Positions 42,682-51,205 of a DNA stretch of 64,000 bases are shown piece after piece (position 1 is the first letter of the stretch; each line of letters begins with the position of its first letter). The stretch is from assembly GCF_025457425.1 (NCBI RefSeq), contig NZ_JAMXIA010000001.1, positions 2,914,001 to 2,978,000 on the forward strand, written 5' to 3'. Both the position numbers and the translations under genes were made by a program. The notes under the pieces were generated by a model, which did not search any database, had not been told where the DNA came from, and was given only the letters and a program-made list of their open reading frames with translations. Origin of the DNA: Chryseobacterium foetidum (GTDB taxonomy: Bacteria; Bacteroidota; Bacteroidia; Flavobacteriales; Weeksellaceae).

Positions 42682-43293
42682 ATGGCAATTAACTTACAAA
42701 AAGGTCAGAGAATTAACCTTACAAAAGAAAACGGGACAACGCTGTCGCAGGCTTGTGTCGGGATCAACTGGGGCGCAATCGAGAAGAAAAGTTTCTTCGG
42801 TGGTGTTTCAAAAGAAGCAGTAGACTTGGACGGAAGCTGCATTTTATATGACTCAAACAAAAATGCTACTGAAGTAATTTATTTTGGAAATTTAAAATCG
42901 AAAAACGGTTCTGTAAAACACAGCGGCGATGATTTAACAGGTGATGTAAACGGCGATGACGGTTTGGATAATGAGGTAATCACTGTTGATTTTGCCAATT
43001 TGGATTCCAGTGTTGAGCATGTAGCTTTGGTTTTAAACAGCTACAAAGGTCAGGATTTCGGAACAATTCCTTTTGCGTCAATACGTATTTATGAAGGAAC
43101 TCCGACGAATGTGAGAGAAGTTTTTGCGAAATATGACATTGCCAATGACAAATCTTTCAACGGTCACGTTGCGATGGTGATGGGCGTTTTTTACAGAAGA
43201 AACAACGAATGGAAATTCAATGCCATCGGAGATCCTACCAGCGATAAAAAACTGGAGCAGACGATTGAAACGGTAAAACAGAAATACCTGTAA
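42682..43293 (+). CDS. TerD-family protein (second)
   Basis: A 203-residue TerD-domain protein. It opens MAINLQKGQRINL, nearly identical to the first TerD, then diverges. It has VDLDGSCILYD and the Ca2+-binding segment HSGDDLTGDVNGDDGLDNE (about residues 75-93). A spacer with GTAAAAAGTAAA-type tandem repeats and an ACAATTCACAATTCAC run precedes it. Confidence 0.94.
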   Translation: MAINLQKGQRINLTKENGTTLSQACVGINWGAIEKKSFFGGVSKEAVDLDGSCILYDSNKNATEVIYFGNLKSKNGSVKHSGDDLTGDVNGDDGLDNEVITVDFANLDSSVEHVALVLNSYKGQDFGTIPFASIRIYEGTPTNVREVFAKYDIANDKSFNGHVAMVMGVFYRRNNEWKFNAIGDPTSDKKLEQTIETVKQKYL

Positions 43294-43397
43294 AAACATT
43301 TAACAAATTGTCTGAAATAAATAATTTTAGGCTCATGAATTAAGCAATACCTGTATCTTTACAGCTATTGCTTTTATCATATAATAACAAAAAAATA

Positions 43398-44435
43398 GTG
43401 GAACAACACAACATTTTAGATCTTCACCCAGGCCTGGTGTGGGGATTTGCGGTAACAGTCGTTATCATGCTGCTCCTGGATTTGGGAGTTTTCAACAAAA
43501 AAAGTCATGAAGTATCTTCTAAGGAGGCAACCATCTGGTCAGTCGTTTGGATTTCACTTTCGATGATTTTTTCCGGCGTTGTGTATTGGGTTTTCAATAC
43601 CGACGGCTCGGCGACAAGTCATGCTGTTGCGGTAGAGAAGTTTACGCAATATCAGGCTGCGTACTGGATTGAGAAAGCACTGTCTGTAGATAATTTATTT
43701 GTATTTATCCTCGTTTTCGGCTTCTTTAAAGTTCCAAAATTCCTTCATCACAAAGTTTTGTTCTGGGGAATCATCGGAGCTTTGATTTTCAGGGCGATCT
43801 TCATTTTTGCCGGAGTTGAGTTGATTGATTTAACCTATTTACCGGAAATGAATATTTTTGGTCATGCAGTAAGAATCAACGTTGTGATGACGCTTTTCGG
43901 ACTGTTCCTGATCTATGCAGGAATTAAATCCTGGGGCGACGGCGGCGATGACGATGACGAAGATTACAGCAATACTGCCGGAGCAAAACTGATTAAAAGG
44001 TTCTGGAAAGTTTCTGATAATTATGTTGGTGACAAGTTTTTTACAGTACAGAATGGAATCAGAATGGCCACTCCGCTTTTGGTTGTGGTAGCTGTAATTG
44101 AGTTTACCGACGTATTGTTTGCGGTGGATTCTATTCCCGCGATTTTTGCAATTTCAAATGACCCTTTTATCCTTTATACATCGAATATTTTTGCGATTTT
44201 GGGATTAAGATCACTGTATTTTCTACTGGCGAATTTCATTCACATGTTCAGCAAATTGCCTTATGGTTTGGCAATTATTTTAGCCTTCATTGGTGTAAAA
44301 ATGCTGATTGCACCGTGGTATCACATCTCATCACCTGTTTCATTGGGAATCGTAGGTGGTGTCTTAGTCATCTCGGTTTTACTTTCAATTATTTTCCCCG
44401 ATAAAAAGGAAGACGAAAAGGAAACATTAGAATAA
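43398..44435 (+). CDS. terC: TerC-family membrane protein
   Basis: A 345-residue integral membrane protein with about nine helices. Conserved acidic residues lie in the membrane: LLLDLGVF (early), EKALSVDNLFVFILVF (about 82-97), and EFTDVLFAVDSIPAIFAI (about 234-251), the TerC hallmark. GTG 43398 (MEQHNILDLHPGLVWG) is preferred over 43368, because the TATCTTTA box at about 43354 places the transcript start near 43368. TerC is thought to move or bind metal ions during Ter stress responses. Confidence 0.93.
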   Translation: MEQHNILDLHPGLVWGFAVTVVIMLLLDLGVFNKKSHEVSSKEATIWSVVWISLSMIFSGVVYWVFNTDGSATSHAVAVEKFTQYQAAYWIEKALSVDNLFVFILVFGFFKVPKFLHHKVLFWGIIGALIFRAIFIFAGVELIDLTYLPEMNIFGHAVRINVVMTLFGLFLIYAGIKSWGDGGDDDDEDYSNTAGAKLIKRFWKVSDNYVGDKFFTVQNGIRMATPLLVVVAVIEFTDVLFAVDSIPAIFAISNDPFILYTSNIFAILGLRSLYFLLANFIHMFSKLPYGLAIILAFIGVKMLIAPWYHISSPVSLGIVGGVLVISVLLSIIFPDKKEDEKETLE

Positions 44436-44444
44436 TAAATAATG

Positions 44445-44475
44445 AAAGGCTTTACAATGTGTAGAGCCTTTTTTT
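44445..44475 (+). terminator. Terminator of the Ter operon
   Basis: AAAGGCTTTACA pairs with TGTAGAGCCTTT, followed by a T run. Confidence 0.88.
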
Positions 44476-44616
44476 ATGTACTCAAACCTTCAAGGTTTCC
44501 AAAACCCTGAAGATTTTTTATGCAAAATTTTTCAGGAAAATAGTTTGTTTTTCAGCGATCACCCATCTCCCATCTCCCATCTTCCATCATCCATCATCCA
44601 TCTTCCCTCACCAAAC

Positions 44617-45618
44617 TCACCTATATTTCAAAAGCTTATTAATTTTCTTCCTCGTCTGCAGCGACACTTTATACGCCTCATCCCTCAATTTCTGAATTTT
44701 ACCAACGGGCTGAAAGATTGCAGCACTTTCAAACGGATTAAATGACAGAAGTTCCTGCTCACAAATGTTGGGGTTAAGAACCGAATTTTTTTCAAATTTA
44801 ATTTGACCTAAAAGAATATCCGTAGAGTTTTTCCAATGTACATTCAGCTTATTGACAGGTTGATTTTTGAGGTCGTAACATATCTGAATGAAAACATCGG
44901 CAGTATAATCAAGGTCTTTAAAATAGGTTCGGATCTTTTTTCTGTTACTCACTTTCTTTATAAATTTCGTCGGAACGTTTAAGGGAACTATTTTTATTTT
45001 GACAATTTTTTCGTCTAATCTGTAGGCTCCAACTGAGTAAAATTCATGAGAAAGAATAAAATTATTTCTCTTTTTTATAAATTTAAAAACTTCAGAAATA
45101 AAATCTCCATTAAAACATGATGGTAAAATCTTGTACAAACTGGTGAGAAGCGGAAAAAAAGTTCTGATTTTTTTTAAATAAAACCTGTTGATATTGGTGA
45201 ATAATTTCAGAGAAACTGACGGAGAATTAACCGGAAACAAAGGAAAATTGACCAATGGATAATTAGCAATCGTACGTCCTGCGTCATCTTTAATCTTGAA
45301 AGCAAAACCATAAGCCGGAATCTGTTTCTGCTTTTTACTTATTTTCATATTGGCATTGGAAACCCTTGCAATAATGTCAAATTGGTCTTTATCAAAAAGA
45401 TATTTAATGTCCGGACAAAGATCAGGATTGATTTCCAAAACACCATGCAATACAGAATGCGTCTTTGCATGAGCATTTCTCGTCGCAAAATTTAAATCGC
45501 TGATTTCCGGTGAGCTTTCAACGAAATCTGCAATGCTCTGTTTGGCTTCATCAAGCAGTATTTTTTCGTCGTAAGACAGCTTGTCGAAGTTCCTGTTGTA
45601 TTTCAAGGGATTTAACAT
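44617..45618 (-). CDS. Catalase-related heme-protein-like gene
   Basis: A 333-residue protein when started at ATG 45618 (MLNPLKYNRNFDKLSYDEK), preferred over 45645 because that codon is followed by a short non-family segment. ATRNAHAKTHSVLHGVLEI (about residues 46-64) resembles the distal His region of catalase-related proteins. LLSFNPFESAAIFQPVGKIQKLRDEAY (about 290-316) resembles their C-terminal heme region. The tyrosine ligand segment is less clear. It is probably a heme-dependent catalase-like or lipid-peroxide-acting enzyme. Confidence 0.72.
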   Translation of the reverse strand: MLNPLKYNRNFDKLSYDEKILLDEAKQSIADFVESSPEISDLNFATRNAHAKTHSVLHGVLEINPDLCPDIKYLFDKDQFDIIARVSNANMKISKKQKQIPAYGFAFKIKDDAGRTIANYPLVNFPLFPVNSPSVSLKLFTNINRFYLKKIRTFFPLLTSLYKILPSCFNGDFISEVFKFIKKRNNFILSHEFYSVGAYRLDEKIVKIKIVPLNVPTKFIKKVSNRKKIRTYFKDLDYTADVFIQICYDLKNQPVNKLNVHWKNSTDILLGQIKFEKNSVLNPNICEQELLSFNPFESAAIFQPVGKIQKLRDEAYKVSLQTRKKINKLLKYR

Positions 45619-45764
45619 AATTTGAAAAGTCAAGTATAACGCCAAGTTTTTAATTCTACGTTACGAGAATATTAAACGTTTTTTAATGTTTGGTATGCTG
45701 TAAACAGAAGCGTTGAGAAGCAGTTTTTTTAAAAAAAATATCCTGACCTAAAAATCCCTCTCTC

Positions 45765-45860
45765 CAAAGATCTAACCCACTAACCCACTAATCCACTAAC
45801 CCATTAAAACTCTCAAACTCTCAAACTCTCAAACCCTCAAATTCCCAAACCCCCACTTCC
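45765..45860 (+). repeat. Short tandem repeats upstream of FKBP gene
   Basis: AACCCACTA-type units (about four) are followed by CTCTCAAA-type units (about four). Confidence 0.8.
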
Positions 45861-45872
45861 CGCCAAATCCCT

Positions 45873-45880
45873 ATCTTTGC
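45873..45880 (+). promoter_or_regulatory. -7 box deciding the FKBP start
   Basis: TATCTTTG matches the consensus and lies so close to the upstream TTG that transcription must begin after it. The translation start is therefore ATG 45895. Confidence 0.65.
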
Positions 45881-45894
45881 AAAAAAAAAATATT

Positions 45895-46329
45895 ATGGGA
45901 GTAGCAGATATGTTATTTAAGCGTAAAAAAGAACAGGCAGCAAAAAACCTGAAAGACGGTCAGGAATACATGGCTGAATACGGAAAAAGAGAAAGTGTTG
46001 TGGAATTGCCAAGCGGTTTGCAGTACGAAATCATCACGGAAGGAGACGGTGAAAAACCAGGCCCAAGATCAACTGTAAAATGCCATTACCACGGTACAAC
46101 CATTACCGGAAAAGTATTCGACAGCTCTGTAAAAAGAGGAACTCCTGCATCATTTCCTTTGAATAAAGTGATTAAAGGCTGGACAGAAGCTTTGCAGTTA
46201 ATGCCTGTTGGCAGCAAGTGGAGATTAATTCTTCCTCCGCATCTAGCTTACGGCGAGCAGGAAATCAGCAAAGAAATCGGACCGAATTCTACTTTGATTT
46301 TTGAAGTTGAGTTATTGGATATCAAGTAA
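45895..46329 (+). CDS. FKBP-type peptidyl-prolyl isomerase
   Basis: A 144-residue protein with an N-terminal helix region and an FKBP domain (about residues 35-143): LQYEIITEGDGEKPGPRSTV, VFDSSVKRGTPASFPLNKVIKGW, LPPHLAYGEQ and IFEVELLDI. It catalyses proline cis-trans isomerisation. No signal peptide, so it is cytoplasmic or MIP-like. A terminator follows at 46351-46379. Confidence 0.93.
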   Translation: MGVADMLFKRKKEQAAKNLKDGQEYMAEYGKRESVVELPSGLQYEIITEGDGEKPGPRSTVKCHYHGTTITGKVFDSSVKRGTPASFPLNKVIKGWTEALQLMPVGSKWRLILPPHLAYGEQEISKEIGPNSTLIFEVELLDIK

Positions 46330-46350
46330 ATTCAGCTCACATATTAAATT

Positions 46351-46379
46351 AAAATTACCTGTTTTTCGGGTAATTTTTT
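46351..46379 (+). terminator. Terminator after FKBP gene
   Basis: AAAATTACC pairs with GGTAATTTTTT. Confidence 0.85.
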
Positions 46380-46430
46380 GTTTAAATAAATAGTTTGAAT
46401 CAGTAAATTTGTTCTCGTAAAGTTTAAGCA

Positions 46431-47015
46431 ATGTCGGCATTAAAAAGAATCAGGGAAGAACAAAATCTCACTCAGGAAGAATTGGCAGAAAAATCCGGAC
46501 TTTCGGTGAGAACCATCCAAAGAGTTGAAGCAGGAACTGAACCAAAAGGATATACCCTGAAAACCCTCACTGCAACTCTTAATATCTCTGAAAAAGACTT
46601 ATCAGATGCTGATAATTTCAGCAGTGAAGCAGAGATCATAATCGAAAGTGGAGAACCTGGTTTACAGACAGAAAAAGTTGAAACTTTCAATTCCACAATA
46701 ATTAAAATCATCAATCTTTCTTCTCTACCTTTTGCATGGTTTCCGGTTGTTAATTTTTTGCCGCCTTTGCTGTTGATGATATTCACAAAAGAGAAAACAC
46801 TCATCGTGAAACAAATCATTTCGCTTCAGATATTTTTAGCTGTAATCTGTCCTATTATTTTTCTCATCATTGCCTTCCTGAAACTCGGTTCGGGATCTGT
46901 AATGCTCACCATGTGTGGATTGACCCTCACAAATGTCTTCATTATTTTAAGGAATACTTACGAAATTGACAGGAAACAAAAGCTTCGTTATTGCCTGAAT
47001 TTCAATATTATATAA
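46431..47015 (+). CDS. XRE-type HTH regulator fused to membrane domain
   Basis: A 194-residue protein. The N-terminal helix-turn-helix (IREEQNLTQEELAEKSGLSVRTIQRVEAG, about residues 6-34) is followed by a linker and three membrane segments (about 98-115, 124-150 and 155-175). It looks like a membrane-bound regulator. No obvious target site was found. Start ATG 46431. Confidence 0.83.
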   Translation: MSALKRIREEQNLTQEELAEKSGLSVRTIQRVEAGTEPKGYTLKTLTATLNISEKDLSDADNFSSEAEIIIESGEPGLQTEKVETFNSTIIKIINLSSLPFAWFPVVNFLPPLLLMIFTKEKTLIVKQIISLQIFLAVICPIIFLIIAFLKLGSGSVMLTMCGLTLTNVFIILRNTYEIDRKQKLRYCLNFNII

Positions 47016-47102
47016 ATTCTTTCAGCCGATTGTCGGGTTTTTGTCGGGTTGTTTTTTTGAATTTTAACTGATAAATTCAGAATCTTTGTCAAAAATTTAT
47101 TC

Positions 47103-48569
47103 ATGACAAGACAGTTTTTCCTCGGCATCATAATTCTCTTTATTTTCTTTGGGAATCTTAAAGCTCAAATCAGTAAAAATTCACCATTATTTTTAGAATT
47201 AAAAAAACAGGACAGCCTCTTTTTTGAGCGTGGTTTTAACCAGTGCGATATGGTTTTTTTGGATAAAAATGTGGATGAGAATTTAAAGTTCTATCATGAT
47301 AACGGCGGTTTTCAAAATAAGAAACTGTTTATGGAAAGAACCAGACAGAATATCTGCGGAAACTCTAACCAAAAGCCCATCAGGAAAGTGATTGAAAGCA
47401 GTCTTGAAGTTTTTGCTCTATATAACGAAGGTAAGCTGTATGGTGCAATTCAAACCGGAGAACATCAGTTTTATATCCGTGAAAAAAGTAGGGCAGATCT
47501 GTTGGGCGGTCAGGCAAAGTTTACCACAGTTTGGACAAAAAAAGAAGGAAAATGGCTGATGAGCGACGTTTTAAGTTATGATCATGGCGATGCAAATAAA
47601 AGAGAACTTACAGACGGTTTAGAAAAGTTATTAAAAGACAATAAAATTCCCACTTTGGGATTGGGTGTGATTGAAGATGGAAAATTAACAGAAATCAAAG
47701 TTTACGGAACGCTCGACGGAAAAACCAGAGCTCCTTACAACAGCCTTTTTAATGTAGCTTCTTTAACAAAACCTGTAACTGCAATGACTGTTTTAAGTTT
47801 GGTGAGTTCAGGAAAATGGAACCTTGATGAAACCCTTGAAAAATATTGGATTGATCCGGAGATTGCAAATGATCCGAGGTACAGAAAATTAACCACGAGA
47901 ATGATTTTGAGCCATCAAACAGGGTTCCCGAATTGGCGCTGGATGAATAATGACAAAAAACTCAATTTTGAATTCGAACCGGGAACGAAATATCAGTATT
48001 CAGGTGAAGGTTATGAATATTTGCGAAAAGCCATTGAGAAAAAATTCAACAAAAGTCTGGAAGAATTAGCGGGAGAACTTATTTTTAAACCATTGAATAT
48101 GAACGATACCAGCTATATTTGGAATGAGAAAAAGCAAGCCGGAAAAACTGTAATTGGTTACGACAATAACGGAAAATCCTATGAAACTGTAAAAAATAAT
48201 ACTGCCAGTGCAGCAGATGATTTAACGACTTCTGTAGAAGATTACAGTAAATTTTTAATTGCGGTGATGAATAATAGTTTGCTCTCAAAGTCTGTTTTTG
48301 AAGAAATGAAAACAAAGCAGATTAAAACGAAATAAAATAAATTTTTCGGACTGGGTTTCGAAATTTATGATTTGGGAAATGATGAAATAGCACTTTCGCA
48401 TGGAGGTTCAGATCAGGGTGTTAATACCATTTTTATTATGCTGCCAAAGACAAAACAGGGATTGGTAATTTTTACTAACGTGGATAATGGAAATCGTATT
48501 TATGAGCCAGTCATTAATAGCTATTTGGGAAATATCGGGAAGAAAATTGTTGAGATTGAAACCAAATAA
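47103..48569 (+). pseudogene. Serine hydrolase (beta-lactamase class C-like), in-frame stop
   Basis: The frame runs from ATG 47103, with a signal peptide, an NTF2-like DUF4440 domain (about residues 40-165) and a class C beta-lactamase-like domain from about 180. The catalytic SLTK (Ser-x-x-Lys) is near residue 220 and YSG near 300. A TAA at 48333 interrupts it, but the same frame continues NKFFGLGFEIYDLGN...LSHGGSDQGVNTIF to 48569. The HGG motif that forms the third catalytic element lies after the stop, so the truncated 410-residue product is probably inactive. It may be a real nonsense mutation or a sequencing error. Confidence 0.85.
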
Positions 48570-48604
48570 TGTTAATTCAAAGTTGATCAAGTCAGAATTT
48601 AAAT

Positions 48605-48623
48605 TGTAATAAAATATGTTACA
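48605..48623. promoter_or_regulatory. Operator of the Rrf2-family regulator, copy 1
   Basis: TGTAATAAAATATGTTACA, a near-palindrome (TGTAAT-N7-GTTACA). It lies just upstream of the TATCTTTG box (48637-48644) of the Rrf2 gene. A near-identical copy precedes the target gene. Confidence 0.75.
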
Positions 48624-48654
48624 TTAAAAAATTTCCTATCTTTGCAGTAGAATT

Positions 48655-49065
48655 ATGAGCAATACAAGATTTGCAACTGCGATACACATCATGACTCTTC
48701 TGGCAAAATGTCCGGAAGAATGGCTTACGTCTGACTGGATTGCAGGAAGTATCAACATCAATCCTGTGATTGTTCGTAAGGAATTGGGAATCCTGAGAGA
48801 TTCAAATCTTGTGATCAGCAGACAAGGGAAAATAGGAGGGAGCCAGATTGCCTCAGACCCTGCAAAAATTAAAATTTCAGATATTTATAAAGCCATAAAA
48901 AACTCTGAGGTTTTGGGCAAAAAAAATCAGAATCCAAATCCTGTCTGTCCTATAGGAAAATGTATCAATGAAAATTTAAAGAATTTATTTGTGGAAACAG
49001 ATCAGCTTGTTGTTGACTTTTTAGGAAACAAAAACCTGAAAGAATTTGCTGATCAGTTCAAATAA
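48655..49065 (+). CDS. Rrf2-family transcriptional regulator
   Basis: A 136-residue protein with a winged helix-turn-helix of the Rrf2/YwnA type (RFATAIHIMTLLAKCP...NINPVIVRKELGILRDSNLVISRQGKIGGSQIA). The Cys pair CPIGKC lies near residues 102-107. This subset senses oxidants or electrophiles rather than an Fe-S cluster. The operator upstream of it matches one upstream of the next gene, which strongly suggests both are its targets and that it represses itself. Confidence 0.9.
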   Translation: MSNTRFATAIHIMTLLAKCPEEWLTSDWIAGSININPVIVRKELGILRDSNLVISRQGKIGGSQIASDPAKIKISDIYKAIKNSEVLGKKNQNPNPVCPIGKCINENLKNLFVETDQLVVDFLGNKNLKEFADQFK

Positions 49066-49083
49066 AATTTTTTTGACTATAAA

Positions 49084-49102
49084 TGTAATAAAAAACATTA
49101 CA
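49084..49102. promoter_or_regulatory. Operator of the Rrf2-family regulator, copy 2
   Basis: TGTAATAAAAAACATTACA is a perfect TGTAAT-N7-ATTACA inverted repeat, very similar to the one at 48605. It lies in the spacer before the NAD(P)-binding gene. Confidence 0.78.
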
Positions 49103-49166
49103 ATTCAAACAGAGGAAAAATAAAACCGAAAGGTTGATAAAATTAATTAAAAAAAAATAAAGAATT

Positions 49167-49820
49167 ATGAGCAAAAAAGTAGCAGTAATTGGTGCAACAG
49201 GATTTGTTGGAGCCCACGTGGTAAAAGAATTATCAGACAGAGGATATCAGGTTGAAGCCTTGGCGAGGGATATTTCAAAAGTTCCCGCTTTTGAAAATGT
49301 TTCAGCAAAAAGTGTGGATATTAATAATTTAGAAGAACTTTCAGAAGCTTTGAAAGGAAATGATGCAGTGATCAACACCTTCAATCCAGGCTGGACGAAT
49401 CCTAATCTGTACGATGACTTTTTGAATGGTTCAATCGCCATTGAGAAAGCTGTGGAAAACTCCGGAGTGAAAAGATTTATTACCGTAGGCGGAGCCGGAA
49501 GTTTATACATCGACGGAAATCAACTGGTAGACGGTCCGGATTTCCCTGCAGACATCAAACCTGGAGCAACTGCAGCAAGAGATTATCTGGATGTGATTAA
49601 GAAAAACACAGTGCTCGACTGGACGTTCTTCAGCCCCGCCATCGAAATGCATCAGGGTACGGCGGGCGTAAGACTTGGAGAATACAGAACAGCCCTTGAA
49701 AATCCTGTTTTTAACGAAGAGGGCAGAAGCGTGCTTTCTGTGGAAGATGTTGCGGTAGTTTTGGTAGATGAGCTGGAGCAGAACAATCACATCAGAGAAA
49801 GATTTACTGCTGCTTACTAA
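49167..49820 (+). CDS. NAD(P)H-binding atypical SDR (YwnB-like)
   Basis: A 217-residue Rossmann-fold protein. AVIGATGFVGAHVVKEL (about residues 5-21) has the GxxGxxG dinucleotide motif, and an SDR_a5/NmrA-like arrangement follows. It forms a pair with the Rrf2 gene, a common pairing (YwnA/YwnB). It is probably a redox or electrophile-detoxifying enzyme. Followed by a terminator at 49841-49879. Confidence 0.88.
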   Translation: MSKKVAVIGATGFVGAHVVKELSDRGYQVEALARDISKVPAFENVSAKSVDINNLEELSEALKGNDAVINTFNPGWTNPNLYDDFLNGSIAIEKAVENSGVKRFITVGGAGSLYIDGNQLVDGPDFPADIKPGATAARDYLDVIKKNTVLDWTFFSPAIEMHQGTAGVRLGEYRTALENPVFNEEGRSVLSVEDVAVVLVDELEQNNHIRERFTAAY

Positions 49821-49840
49821 CTTTTAAGCGGTTTAAAATA

Positions 49841-49879
49841 AAATTTCGGATGAGCATTTAGCTGATCCGAAATTTTTTC
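49841..49879 (+). terminator. Terminator after SDR gene
   Basis: AAATTTCGGAT pairs with ATCCGAAATTT, followed by T. Confidence 0.88.
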
Positions 49880-49960
49880 TGTAATATTAATTTTGCTCCC
49901 AAAGAGACGAATTATTAAAGCATCGGGTAAACCCGAGGTAAGATTTTAAATGTTATAATT

Positions 49961-50986
49961 TTAAAAGTTCATAAACAATTTAGGATTTACCGGAGTATTG
50001 TTTTTATGCACTTCGTAATGAAGATGCGGTCCCGTAGATCGCCCTGAGTTACCTGATTTTGCTATCACCTGTCCAACTTTCACTCTGTCATTGGTTTTGG
50101 CAACCAATTGTGACAAGTGGCCGTACAGTGTAGCCAAACCATTTCCGTGAGAAACAATCACACAGTTTCCGTAGCCGCCTTTTTGTCCTGAAAAAATCAC
50201 TGTTCCCGCAGCTGTTGCAATTACATCAGATCCGAACGGAACGGCGATGTCTAAACCTTTGTGAAACTGCATCTGATCAGCTTCCGCAGGAGGATTGTTT
50301 TTCTCCATCGGTTGGTTTTTTATCACAGCACCTTGTGCCGAAGGACTTGAAGTGGCTGCAGAAGCCGTTTTGGCAGCGGCTGGTGCTTTTGGCGTTACCA
50401 TCACTTTTACTTCTCTCTTATTTCCGTAGCTGTCGGTCACTTCAATAATTTTTTCTACAGGTGTAGCTTTCACTTCCGGAGCCGAAACTGCCGTAGCAGC
50501 AGCCGGAGCATCATTTTTTGGTGCAGAAACAGAAGCCAAAACTCGCTTGAAAGGAATCGGATTTTTTCTGATCCCAAAATTTGACGAAATATAGCCTTCA
50601 GAAGGCATTCCCAAAGGAACCTGCTGTAGTTTTTCCTGCAGATTCATCAGATATTCACTGTATCGGTTGGCTTGCTTCGAAAGATAAACCGAGTTGGAAA
50701 TGCTGTCCTGATCCAAAACTTCCAGTCTTCCGTTGTTAATATTTTTGGCTTTCAGAAAAGAGTTGAGTTCGGTAACGGTTTTGTCTACCATTCCAAGATC
50801 AGTTTTCATTTTCAGATAGTCTACACTGTCTTTTTCGGTATTTATCTTTACAAGATTAACCTCGTAGGTTTTGTCGTCTTTTTGATTAAAAAGTTTTGCA
50901 ATAAATATACTTTGAGCAAAAACAGCAGTAGAAAGCAGACCGATCAGAACGGTTACTTTCTTTTTGTTTGATAAAAAATTCTTCAT
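49961..50986 (-). CDS. M23-family peptidoglycan endopeptidase
   Basis: A 341-residue protein started at ATG 50986 (MKNFLSNKKKVTVLIGLLS); the frame extends upstream but the extra residues do not fit and include the promoter. The N-terminus is a membrane anchor or signal. A Pro/Ala-rich linker (about residues 165-240) precedes the LytM/M23 domain with Zn-binding HKGLDIAVPFGSD and GPHLHYEVH. It cleaves peptidoglycan cross-links in the envelope. Monocistronic. Confidence 0.92.
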   Translation of the reverse strand: MKNFLSNKKKVTVLIGLLSTAVFAQSIFIAKLFNQKDDKTYEVNLVKINTEKDSVDYLKMKTDLGMVDKTVTELNSFLKAKNINNGRLEVLDQDSISNSVYLSKQANRYSEYLMNLQEKLQQVPLGMPSEGYISSNFGIRKNPIPFKRVLASVSAPKNDAPAAATAVSAPEVKATPVEKIIEVTDSYGNKREVKVMVTPKAPAAAKTASAATSSPSAQGAVIKNQPMEKNNPPAEADQMQFHKGLDIAVPFGSDVIATAAGTVIFSGQKGGYGNCVIVSHGNGLATLYGHLSQLVAKTNDRVKVGQVIAKSGNSGRSTGPHLHYEVHKNNTPVNPKLFMNF

Positions 50987-51180
50987 TTTTCTTTCATTAA
51001 ACTTACTTACACCAGAAGGGTGCAAATTTACTTAAAATATTTTTCCTGAAAATTTTTTGTTTGATTGACCTTTTAGTCGTTATTAAACGCAGTTTTTTAT
51101 AAAAAATTGTTTTCCATATTAAATTTTAGCAAAGATTTTGATAATCTGCATTTCGGTCTTTCATTATTTCATGGTTTTAA

Positions 51181-51189
51181 TATATTTGC
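51181..51189 (+). promoter_or_regulatory. -7 box deciding the GpsA start
   Basis: TATATTTGC fits TAnnTTTG. It lies 25 bases before ATG 51206 and rules out the longer upstream frame from 51107. Confidence 0.6.
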
Positions 51190-51205
51190 AATTCACAGTA
51201 TCATT

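Noticed and set aside
44476..44745. 89-codon ORF after the TerC gene
   Set aside because: Made of spacer repeats (CATCTCCCATC units) and antisense of the catalase-like gene.
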